From positions 52,045-116,044 of the forward strand of contig JAJEFB010000006.1 of NCBI GenBank assembly GCA_022820665.1: 64,000 nucleotides of DNA, given 5' to 3'. This DNA comes from Anaerolineae bacterium. Its GTDB lineage: Bacteria > Chloroflexota > Anaerolineae > Aggregatilineales > Phototrophicaceae. Below, piece by piece: positions 18,032 through 26,165 of this stretch. The position numbers and the translations under genes were made by a program. Positions within the stretch are counted from its first letter, which is position 1. Each line of letters begins with the position of its first letter. The notes under the pieces were generated by a model. The model worked only from the letters and a program-made list of their open reading frames with translations. It was not told the DNA's origin and searched no databases.

Positions 18032-19570
18032 TCATGTGATGCTCACCGAGCTCACAAGGTTCGTAGCGAGCGGGTAAAAGACGCCGAAGATCACCGTGCC
18101 CGCCAAGGCAATGTTGATCGCCCATCTTACGGCTGATGTTTCCAATGCCGGCTGCAAATCGCCTGAGCTGTCGCGCAGGTACATATTGACTACCACGCGC
18201 ATGTAATAAAATGCGCTGACGACGCTAGTGAGCACGCCGATAATAGCCAAACCAAACAGACCCGCTTGCACGGCAGAGGCGAATACCATGAATTTGCCTA
18301 CAAAGCCAGCTGTCAGCGGGATACCGGTCAAGCTTAGCATGAAGATCGTCATAGCCATTGCCATCAAGGGGCGTGATCGCGCCAAGCCGGTAATGTCCTC
18401 GATATTGCCGCCACTGCCGTCTTCTCTTTCGATCGACATGACGACGGCGAATGCGCCCAGATTGGTGAACATATAAGCCAGCATGTAGACCAAGGCGCTC
18501 TGTGTCGCCGCGTCAGCCACACCGGTCGTTCCTGTGGCAGCCACAGCCACAAGAATGTAACCGGCGTGCGCGATCGATGAATAAGCCAGCATGCGCTTCA
18601 GGTTTCTTTGCGAAATTGCGACAAAATTGCCGAGGACCAAGGTCAAAACAGCTACAAGGGACACCGTCGCTTGCCAGGCAACCGGCTCTCCATCCACGAT
18701 TACCAGCGCGGCCAGACCGGAGACCAGAAGTCGCAGCATCGCGGCGAAACCGCCAATCTTGGCAGTCACGCTCATAAAAGCAGTAACCGGCGTGGGCGCG
18801 CCTTCGTAGACATCGGGGGTCCACATGTGGAAGGGCACCACCGCTACCTTGAATCCCAACCCAACAAAGAGCAGCGCCGCGCCAATAATCAAGTAGAAGG
18901 CAGCCGACGAAACGCTGCCGGCGATAGCGCTAGCAAGCGAAAATATCTCCGGGATGTTGGTGGTACCTGTCGCGCCGTAAACCAGTGCCGATCCGAAGAC
19001 CAGAAATGCGCTGGAAAACGCGCCTAGAATGAAGTATTTCATGCCGCTTTCTTCGGATTTGAGCGCCAGGTCGCTGCCGTCGTTCTTGATCGAGCGAAAC
19101 GCCGCCAAGATATACAACGGAATGCTGAGCAATTCCAAGGCGACAAATATGATAATCAGGTCATTGGCGCCGACCATAAACATCGCGCCAGCCGAAGACA
19201 ATAGCGCTAGCACATAGTATTCGCCTCGATGAATATCGGCGCGATTGAGATAGTCCCAACTCATCAATATCGCGATCAAGGTGGCGACCAGAATCACGAC
19301 ATTTAGAAATCCAGTGAAGGCGTCGGCAACGAACATGCCATACAGCGCGATCTGTTCGCTTTCAGCCGGAGAATAAACGAATAAATTCGCCACAAAGCTG
19401 ATGCCCAGCCCGACGCATGCCAGGATAGGCGTCCAGCGTTGACGTTCTTCCGGCAAAAAGAGATCAACCAAGACCAGGATGAGCGTCCATAGCACCAGCA
19501 ATGTACCGGGCAATGTCGAGGCCAGATTGGATTGAGCGAGAAAATCCGCGATAGTGGGCGTCTCAAACAT
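18032..19570 (-). CDS. nuoN: NADH-quinone oxidoreductase subunit N
   Basis: A 512-residue antiporter-like subunit of the complex I membrane arm, with about 14 helices. Family landmarks are the acidic helix ELLSIPLYILAAF (the key Glu), FKVAVVPFHMWTPDVYEGAP (the key Lys and discontinuous helix), KRMLAYSSIAHAGY and LTGIPLTAGFVGKF. Residues for proton transfer appear intact, so a working pump module is expected. AGGAGAC precedes ATG 19570. Last gene of the nuo operon, eight bases after nuoM, with a terminator beyond. No unusual inserts were seen here, unlike L, M and J. Confidence 0.97.
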   Translation of the reverse strand: MFETPTIADFLAQSNLASTLPGTLLVLWTLILVLVDLFLPEERQRWTPILACVGLGISFVANLFVYSPAESEQIALYGMFVADAFTGFLNVVILVATLIAILMSWDYLNRADIHRGEYYVLALLSSAGAMFMVGANDLIIIFVALELLSIPLYILAAFRSIKNDGSDLALKSEESGMKYFILGAFSSAFLVFGSALVYGATGTTNIPEIFSLASAIAGSVSSAAFYLIIGAALLFVGLGFKVAVVPFHMWTPDVYEGAPTPVTAFMSVTAKIGGFAAMLRLLVSGLAALVIVDGEPVAWQATVSLVAVLTLVLGNFVAISQRNLKRMLAYSSIAHAGYILVAVAATGTTGVADAATQSALVYMLAYMFTNLGAFAVVMSIEREDGSGGNIEDITGLARSRPLMAMAMTIFMLSLTGIPLTAGFVGKFMVFASAVQAGLFGLAIIGVLTSVVSAFYYMRVVVNMYLRDSSGDLQPALETSAVRWAINIALAGTVIFGVFYPLATNLVSSVSIT

Positions 19571-19578
19571 GGTGTCTC

Positions 19579-21180
19579 CTAGGGCAAGAACAGCGCCACA
19601 ATGCTATCCACCGACATATCCAGCATATTGAAAAAGACAATCGGTTGGATGCCGATCCAGAAGATCATGATCAGGATCGGAATGAAAGCCGCGATCTCGT
19701 TCCACTGCAATTTGTAGCGCGTCTCGTCGGAGAGCGGATTGTCGTGCTCGCCCATGAAAACGTGCTGGAACATCTTCAATAGGTAAACCGCCGCCATGAT
19801 CACGCCCAGGGTCGCGAACAGCGTGAAGGCGAAGCCCAGGTATTCGCTGCCCAGTGAACCCATTAAGATCGTGAACTCTCCGATAAAGCCGTTCAAGCCT
19901 GGCAAGCCCATGCTACTCAAAGAAATCACCAAACTGATCGCGCCGAAGGCGGGCATCATTTTCCAGATACCGCCGTAATCCGCCATTTCCTTGGTGTGCC
20001 AGCGCTCATAGAGCATACCCACGATCAAGAAGAGACCGCCGGTGCTGATGCCATGATTGACCATTTGCAGGGTCGCGCCTTGCAGACCCTGCGAGTTCAA
20101 CGCGAAAATGCCAAGCACCACGAAGCCCAGGTGGCTGACCGAGGAATAGGCGACCAGCTTCTTCACGTTGTCTTGCGCATAGCTGACCCAAGCGCCATAA
20201 ATGATTCCCACCACGCCGAGAAAGGCGATCGTTGGCGCCCAAGCCACCGCGGCTTCCGGAAACATCGTCAGATTAAAACGGACGATGCCGTAGGTACCCA
20301 TTTTCAGCAAGACACCCGCCAGTATGACCGAGCCGGCTGTCGGCGCCTGAACATGCGCGTCGGGGAGCCAACTGTGGAAGGGGAAGATCGGCACTTTTAT
20401 GGCGAAAGCCACCAAAAATCCCAAAAACAGGAAGCTTTCTACAGAACTGAGCAAGAATCCGGCGTCTTCCTCCTCGTCGGGGACCGGGTCCCAATAGCTG
20501 CCTTCGCCTTCGTAAGTTTGCACCATCTCGATGACGCCGACATCACCCGCGGCGCTGTAGGTGCTGAAGGTGCCGGATTTGTTGCCAACGTAGAGGATGG
20601 CGATCAACATCAAGATCGAACCAGCCATCGTGTAGAGGAAAAACTTGACTGCGGCGTATATCCGCTCTTCCGCGCCCCAAATGCCGATCAGGAAGTACAT
20701 CGGCACCAGGGTGACCTCCCAAAACACATAGAAAATGATCAAGTCATGTATCACGAAGACACCAATCATTGACCATTCCAGGAGCATCATAAAGATGTAA
20801 TAGAGCTTTTCACGTCCCCGTTCTTCAAAAATGTTGCTGCCAAACGATCCCAAGATGGCGATCGGCATGATGAAAGTTGTCAACAATACCAGTAGCAGAC
20901 TAATGCCGTCGACGCCCACAAAGTAACTGATATTGATCACCGACTCGCCCAACGATACCTCGGCCCAGGTATTGCGCTGCACCATCTGAAGCTCCGCCAC
21001 GCTCGGATCGAAGTTGACCCACATCAAGACCGACGCGACAAAGGCGACAATGCTCGTGCCGAAGGCTACCCACTTGATGTTATCCCTCTGCGTCTCGCCA
21101 TTCATGAACAGCAATATGGCGAGCCCGATCATCGGGATAAACAAGGTAATTGTCGTAAGCGAAAGTCCAGTCAAGTCCAT
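19579..21180 (-). CDS. nuoM: NADH-quinone oxidoreductase subunit M
   Basis: A 533-residue antiporter-like subunit. Key features are E155 in FYVFWEVTLVPMYFLIG, K262 in AIKVPIFPFHSWLPDAH, APTAGSVILAGVLLKMGTYG and KKLVAYSSVSHLGF. It should carry protons across the distal membrane arm. Between helix 6 (ends near residue 200, YVGNKSGTF) and helix 7 (from about 246) are about 45 residues rich in acid and Gly/Tyr (DPVPDEEEDAG), longer than the short loop of most NuoM. By the E. coli topology this loop is outside. It starts 15 bases after the nuoL stop; AAGGAG lies 11 bases before the ATG. Confidence 0.97.
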   Translation of the reverse strand: MDLTGLSLTTITLFIPMIGLAILLFMNGETQRDNIKWVAFGTSIVAFVASVLMWVNFDPSVAELQMVQRNTWAEVSLGESVINISYFVGVDGISLLLVLLTTFIMPIAILGSFGSNIFEERGREKLYYIFMMLLEWSMIGVFVIHDLIIFYVFWEVTLVPMYFLIGIWGAEERIYAAVKFFLYTMAGSILMLIAILYVGNKSGTFSTYSAAGDVGVIEMVQTYEGEGSYWDPVPDEEEDAGFLLSSVESFLFLGFLVAFAIKVPIFPFHSWLPDAHVQAPTAGSVILAGVLLKMGTYGIVRFNLTMFPEAAVAWAPTIAFLGVVGIIYGAWVSYAQDNVKKLVAYSSVSHLGFVVLGIFALNSQGLQGATLQMVNHGISTGGLFLIVGMLYERWHTKEMADYGGIWKMMPAFGAISLVISLSSMGLPGLNGFIGEFTILMGSLGSEYLGFAFTLFATLGVIMAAVYLLKMFQHVFMGEHDNPLSDETRYKLQWNEIAAFIPILIMIFWIGIQPIVFFNMLDMSVDSIVALFLP

Positions 21181-21195
21181 AGGAAGACGTTCTCC

Positions 21196-23706
21196 TTAAG
21201 AGCCACTTTGGAGCATGGTCTGTATAAAGGGCAAAAGCATCAACAGAATAACAGCCACAACACCGATGAAGATTACTACCGCGTACAGGCGAACGTAGCC
21301 CGTTTGCATGCCGCGCATCCAATTGGCCAGGCGCTGTACCAGCCAGGCGACGCCGTTCACCGCGCCGTCAATGATGCCCAGGTCGAAGGGCTGACCCAAC
21401 AGTTTTGCGATGCTGTCGAAACCACGTTTGATAATGCTGTCGTGGAAATAATTGTGCAGAAAATCCCAATCAATACGGTCGGCAAGGAAAGTCGCCAGCC
21501 GGTTGAAGGGCTGCTCGATCACGTTGCCGTATATCTCGTCCCAATACAGCCGCGCATTCGCCAGGCGGAAAGCCGCGCGCGACGAAGCATGACTTTCCAA
21601 CTGATCGCCATTGCCAGGCGCCAAACCCTTGCCTTTGTAGACATTGTGCGCCACCACAATGGAGGCGATCCCAAGCGCCAGCGCAATGCCAGCAATTAAC
21701 GGATTGAAGTCGAGCGAGTGCCCCCGCGACACGCTGAGCAAGCTGTGTTCAAGGAAGTATTTGAATTCGTAGGTTTCATAGATGTTGGAGAAGATCGGCG
21801 TCGCCTTGGGTACGTTGATCAAACCGATTATGCAAGTGAAGATCGCCAAGACAACCAGCGGCAACAACATGGCGCCGTTGCTCTCCGGCGCCTGTCGAGC
21901 CGCCTCGCTGCGCGCATCATCAAAGAAAACCAGCACGATTTGACGCCACATGTAAAAGGCCGTGAAGGCCGCCGCGACCAACAGAATGCCAAAGGCGATG
22001 AACCCTTGTAACTCATTGAGTTGGAATCCCTCGTACCAGGCATCCGCCAAGATCTCGTCTTTGGACCAGAATCCAGCAAAGGGGAAGATGCCCGCCAACG
22101 CCAGAGTACCGATCAAATAGGTGATATAGGTGATCGGCATTCGTTTGCGCAAGCCGCCCATGTTGCGCATATCCTGCGCATCAAAATCTTGGTCCTGGTG
22201 ATCATCATGATCGGCGTCATGGCCGTGCTCGTGCGCGTGATGGTGGCCGTGCTCGACGCCATGAATAACAGAGCCGCTGCCAAGAAAGAGCAGCGCCTTG
22301 AAAACGGCATGCGTCACCAAATGGAACATGGCGGCGACGTATGCGCCGATGCCAACTGCGGCGACCATAAAGCCAAGTTGTGAAATCGTCGAATAAGCCA
22401 GGACACGTTTGATATCCCACTGGCCTAAGGCGATATAGCCTGCCATCAGCGCGGTACCCGATCCAACCAGCGTGATAATCAAACCGATGACGTAGCCGCC
22501 GTGGTTGAGTTCCCATAACATAACGTTGGCGCGGACCATCATGTAAACGCCGGCCGTCACCATTGTCGCCGCGTGAATCAGCGCGCTGACAGGCGTTGGT
22601 CCAGCCATCGCGTCCGGCAGCCAGACAAAGAGCGGGATCTGCGCCGACTTGCCCGCCACACCCAACAACATGAATAAGGCGATCAAGAAAACGACGTCGT
22701 CAAAAGCCATTTCAAAGCCGTTAAAATCGACGATTTGGCCTTTGCCAAAGCGTTCGCTAGTTTGCCCGAAGACGCCCAGGTAATCCGTATCGAAATGATG
22801 ATTATCGCAATAGATCGCGCGAATATCATTTGCCAATGGATTCGGAGCGCTATGCTCTGATTCGCTGTCATGGCTGTCATTATGGGCGGCTTGATCCACC
22901 GGCTCACAGACATAGGAGCCGCCATGTCCGTCATCCGCATGTTCAGCTCCATCGGCGCTCTTTGCGTCGTCGCCTTTGTCATCGGCTTTTTCCGCATGAT
23001 CAACCAGGCCATTGTGCTCGCGCCATCCCACCAAATATTTGGCTTCCGTATTTGGCAGCTCGCCAGCCTTGTAGAAGTCCAGAGTACCGAAGGTCCAGAA
23101 TATGAGAAACATCGCCATCAAAAGCCCGAAGTCACCGATACGGTTGACGATGAAGGCTTTGCGCGCGGCATTGCTGTTCTTCCAACCTTCCGGCATTTTC
23201 TTGTCCCACCAGAAACCGATGAGCAAGAATGAGCACAGGCCGACGCCCTCCCAGCCGACGAAGAGCATCAGGAAGTTATTCGCCGTGACCAAGGTCAGCA
23301 TGAATGCCAGGAACATATTGAGATAGGCGAAGAAGCGCGGGTAAAGCTTGTCGCCGTGCATATAGCCGCGGGCATAAAGGTGAATCAGGGAACCGACTCC
23401 TGTCACCACAAGCATCATAGTGACGCTCAGTGAATCGACGCGCAACTGCCAGGGAATCTCAAGTCCGATAGACTCAATGCGCAGCCAGCCATCGACAAGC
23501 GGAGGATTCACGACCGCGGCGCTGCCATCGGTGCCGGTGACGTATGTCAGGAGCAGTAAGGAAATGATAAAAGCGAAAATCGACGCGAAGCAGCCGATAT
23601 AACCGGACCACTTCTCCCCCAGCTTTGCGCCAACGAAGAAATTGATAATCGCCCCAAGCGAGGGCGCCAGAATCACTAAGGGGACTAGAAGCGGTAGATT
23701 TTCCAT
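21196..23706 (-). CDS. nuoL: NADH-quinone oxidoreductase subunit L, with two inserts
   Basis: An 836-residue antiporter-like subunit; NuoL is usually 610-660. Core motifs are present: LFVGWEGVGLCSFLLIGF (helix 5 Glu), GKSAQIPLFVWLPDAMAGPT (helix 7 Lys), SALIHAATMVTAG and THAVFKALLFLGSGSVIHG. The C-terminus holds the long lateral helix region and a final membrane helix (LYAVVIFIGVVAVILLML). Insert 1 (about residues 217-335) sits between helices 6 and 7, is acidic and His-rich, and has C267 and C300. Insert 2 (about 483-510) follows GSGSVIHG and has ten His in 22 residues, a metal-binding look. Both are in frame with the conserved flanks. Confidence 0.97.
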   Translation of the reverse strand: MENLPLLVPLVILAPSLGAIINFFVGAKLGEKWSGYIGCFASIFAFIISLLLLTYVTGTDGSAAVVNPPLVDGWLRIESIGLEIPWQLRVDSLSVTMMLVVTGVGSLIHLYARGYMHGDKLYPRFFAYLNMFLAFMLTLVTANNFLMLFVGWEGVGLCSFLLIGFWWDKKMPEGWKNSNAARKAFIVNRIGDFGLLMAMFLIFWTFGTLDFYKAGELPNTEAKYLVGWREHNGLVDHAEKADDKGDDAKSADGAEHADDGHGGSYVCEPVDQAAHNDSHDSESEHSAPNPLANDIRAIYCDNHHFDTDYLGVFGQTSERFGKGQIVDFNGFEMAFDDVVFLIALFMLLGVAGKSAQIPLFVWLPDAMAGPTPVSALIHAATMVTAGVYMMVRANVMLWELNHGGYVIGLIITLVGSGTALMAGYIALGQWDIKRVLAYSTISQLGFMVAAVGIGAYVAAMFHLVTHAVFKALLFLGSGSVIHGVEHGHHHAHEHGHDADHDDHQDQDFDAQDMRNMGGLRKRMPITYITYLIGTLALAGIFPFAGFWSKDEILADAWYEGFQLNELQGFIAFGILLVAAAFTAFYMWRQIVLVFFDDARSEAARQAPESNGAMLLPLVVLAIFTCIIGLINVPKATPIFSNIYETYEFKYFLEHSLLSVSRGHSLDFNPLIAGIALALGIASIVVAHNVYKGKGLAPGNGDQLESHASSRAAFRLANARLYWDEIYGNVIEQPFNRLATFLADRIDWDFLHNYFHDSIIKRGFDSIAKLLGQPFDLGIIDGAVNGVAWLVQRLANWMRGMQTGYVRLYAVVIFIGVVAVILLMLLPFIQTMLQSGS

Positions 23707-23736
23707 ACTTTATGAGCCTCTTCCGACGGCGATCCG

Positions 23737-24048
23737 CTAGCCTTGCATTTGCTGCAAGTCGTCAATATTGATGCTTTGACGCTCGCGGAAAATGTTCACG
23801 ATAAGCGCCAAGCCGACAGCTACTTCTGCCGCGGCGACGGTCATCACAAAGAATACGAAGACATGGCCATTGATTTGCTGCCATTGCTGCGCAAAAGCCA
23901 CCAGCGCCAGATTCGCGGAGTTCAACATGAGTTCAACCGACATGAACACAAGAATGGCATTGCGCCGCATCAATACGCCCATAGCCCCCATGAGGAAGAG
24001 GACCAGGCTCAACATGATATAAGGCTCAGTGCCGATTGAGTGCATCAT
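23737..24048 (-). CDS. nuoK: NADH-quinone oxidoreductase subunit K
   Basis: A 103-residue, three-helix subunit of normal length. Helix 2 has the conserved Glu in [16 protein letters not shown], and helix 3 has the second acidic residue in [17 protein letters not shown]. Both help move protons near the quinone module. Start at ATG 24048 (or the next codon, also ATG), after GGAGTACGG. It lies 16 bases after nuoJ. Confidence 0.97.
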   Translation of the reverse strand: MMHSIGTEPYIMLSLVLFLMGAMGVLMRRNAILVFMSVELMLNSANLALVAFAQQWQQINGHVFVFFVMTVAAAEVAVGLALIVNIFRERQSINIDDLQQMQG

Positions 24049-24064
24049 CCGTACTCCTCAGCGG

Positions 24065-25489
24065 CTAATCATTAGCCGGGTCATCGGACCCGCCAGGCAG
24101 CTTGGCGAGATAGTCCCCGCTCAAGACATCGGTACCCGTCTGCTGCGACAAGACGCTGACAAGCGGCCGGCTTACGCGCCTCCGCTGATTGACGCGGCGG
24201 CGTTCCGCTTGCCGCAGCGCATCGGGACGCGCCAGAACAATCACTCCGATCAATGCAACCAGCAGCAAGATCCCCACCAACTGAACCGGCAGCACATAAT
24301 CAATAAACAATACCTGACCAATTGATTCCGGGCTGCCGAATGCCGGCTTGCCCAGCGCATCAAACATCACCGCGCGGTAACTGGCTTGACCGCCGGGAAC
24401 ACCCGGGTCGCGGACCAGCAGGCGGGTCTCTACCCTCCCGCGCTCGGCTTCGTAGTCGACCAGAGTGCGAAGGACATTTTGCTGGCTGTCGACAAAAGCC
24501 AGATTGTACTTGCCCTCATCCAGTTCGACGCTGAGGCTTTCGCCTGATGGCAAATCGGCCGCGACAACGCGATGGGGTATCAAGGCATCACATGAATTGT
24601 CCTCACAGAGTGAACGAATCGCTGTGTATTGGCCGATATCAACCAGCGACACCTGGGCATCAGCGACCCCATTGATGAGCGTCAAGCGCATCGAACCTAC
24701 GGAAGGCGCGCTAAGATCGTCCGCCAAGAGGACCATGCTGATCAGATTATCTGAGCCTTCAAATGCCACGAGGGTAAGGGCGTCGTCCGCCGCCAGTTGC
24801 AGGTCCCGGCTGACGATTGGCACAGTGGTAAATACTCTGTCGCCTGCCGTGGCGCTCAGTGACGCTCGCAGGGCATAGGAGCCGGCGGGCAGTTCAGTAT
24901 AACCGGGAGTCGCGTCGCGCGCGCCAAAATGGACGACAGACTCGAAGGCGATATCCGATAGCGAATCGTCGAGCGAATCGAGAGCGACGTCTACATTCAC
25001 AGCGCCTTCGAGCAAGGTTCGATCCATGGCTGAAGCCGAATAGTCCATTCCCGGTTCTATGACGCCGAAGGCAGTTCCCTCGCCGGCCGCTAGCGCGTTG
25101 ATGACTCGCAAGTGGGCTTTCGCTTCCAGTGGTTCAACCGCGTCATCGCTCAACATATCCGAAGCGATGGGAAAACCAAAAATGAGCAGGATCAATATCG
25201 CGACCGCGGTACTCACGAATCCAAGCCAACGTATACGGCCGCTGGTATCGGTGGTAGCCTCGGCGCCAAGCAGCATGATCACAAACAGGAAAAGCACCAT
25301 GATCGCGCCGGTATAAACTGTCACTTGCACCATCGCCAGGAATGGCGCGTCGAGCATCAGATAGAGGAATGCGACGCAGCCGAAATTGACGATCAAAAAC
25401 AGCGCGCTGTGCACCGCATTTTGCCGCGTCAGCATTAGGCCCGCCGCGACAACCGCGACAAAGCTTACGACCAGGAACAACCACTCCAT
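24065..25489 (-). CDS. nuoJ: NADH-quinone oxidoreductase subunit J with large DUF4397-like insert
   Basis: A 474-residue protein where NuoJ is normally 165-210. Residues 1-108 give helices 1-4 of NuoJ, including the conserved helix 3 region VQVTVYTGAIMVLFLFVIML. Residues 390-420 give helix 5 (GQVLFIDYVLPVQL, then LLLVALIGVIVLA). Between them are about 275 residues (111-385) resembling two DUF4397 units: LRVINALAAGEG opens the first, with ELPAGSYALRASLSA as its hallmark Leu-Pro-Ala-Gly-x-Tyr strand; MRLTLINGVADAQVSLVDIG opens the second, which contains C295 and C300. DUF4397 modules are beta-sandwich-like and usually exported. The loop between helices 4 and 5 faces outside in known structures, so the insert would form an external domain. 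The frame is unbroken. Confidence 0.93.
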   Translation of the reverse strand: MEWLFLVVSFVAVVAAGLMLTRQNAVHSALFLIVNFGCVAFLYLMLDAPFLAMVQVTVYTGAIMVLFLFVIMLLGAEATTDTSGRIRWLGFVSTAVAILILLIFGFPIASDMLSDDAVEPLEAKAHLRVINALAAGEGTAFGVIEPGMDYSASAMDRTLLEGAVNVDVALDSLDDSLSDIAFESVVHFGARDATPGYTELPAGSYALRASLSATAGDRVFTTVPIVSRDLQLAADDALTLVAFEGSDNLISMVLLADDLSAPSVGSMRLTLINGVADAQVSLVDIGQYTAIRSLCEDNSCDALIPHRVVAADLPSGESLSVELDEGKYNLAFVDSQQNVLRTLVDYEAERGRVETRLLVRDPGVPGGQASYRAVMFDALGKPAFGSPESIGQVLFIDYVLPVQLVGILLLVALIGVIVLARPDALRQAERRRVNQRRRVSRPLVSVLSQQTGTDVLSGDYLAKLPGGSDDPAND

Positions 25490-25597
25490 ACGGTTCTAAT
25501 CCCACCCCAAAATCGATTTGTGCATTTTAACACAATCGCCAATCTTGTTCAAAGCGAAATAAATTGCGGGCAAGCTCAAATCAAGGAACGAACTGCC

Positions 25598-26092
25598 TTA
25601 CGATGGATCTTCCATATCAGGGATGGAGCGTGTGAAGACTCCGGGCTCGACTTGCTGTGGCGTATCACTGGCGCCTTCTTGCGGCGGGTCTATCAACATG
25701 TCCTTCGTATAAATGGCGTCGCGACGGTCAGTAAAGGACATCTGATGTTCGTGCCCGAGTTCGATCGCTTCTGTCGGGCAGGCGTCCTCGCAGTAGCCGC
25801 AAAAGATACAGCGCAGCATATTGATCTCGTAGGTTTTGGCATAGCGCTCACCCGGGCTATACCGCTCGTCATCGGTGTTTTCAGCTGCTTCGACCCAGAT
25901 GGCGTCCGCCGGACATGCCGCGGCGCAAAGCGAACAGCCGATACATTTTTCCAAACCATCTTCATAACGCCGCAGGTGATGCCGTCCCTTGTAGCGCTCG
26001 TGAAATTTTTGCACCTGCTCCGGATACTGCACCGTCACTGCGTCGTCCATCAGATGCTTGAAGGTCGTCCTGAAACCCTTGATCACGTTCAT
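25598..26092 (-). CDS. nuoI: NADH-quinone oxidoreductase subunit I (ferredoxin-like)
   Basis: A 164-residue peripheral-arm subunit that passes electrons through two [4Fe-4S] clusters (N6a, N6b) toward NuoB. The two ligand sets are CIGCSLCAAACPADAI and CIFCGYCEDACPTEAI, both complete. The N-terminal amphipathic stretch (NVIKGFRTTFKHL) fits membrane contact near NuoH. AAGGTAG precedes ATG 26092. It lies 73 bases after nuoH and 108 bases before nuoJ. The C-terminal 20 or so residues are rich in Pro and Gln and less conserved. Confidence 0.97.
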   Translation of the reverse strand: MNVIKGFRTTFKHLMDDAVTVQYPEQVQKFHERYKGRHHLRRYEDGLEKCIGCSLCAAACPADAIWVEAAENTDDERYSPGERYAKTYEINMLRCIFCGYCEDACPTEAIELGHEHQMSFTDRRDAIYTKDMLIDPPQEGASDTPQQVEPGVFTRSIPDMEDPS

Positions 26093-26165
26093 CTTGCGCT
26101 ACCTTTGAATCACTCGTATTTGAGAAAATCTGTCAGTTTATGCCGCATAGCGCGCGTAGGCGCCG

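Noticed and set aside
24065..25489. NuoJ insert as a chimera or frameshift artefact
   Set aside because: Frame, codon style and flanking conserved helices are continuous, and nuoH, L and M show similar added loops.
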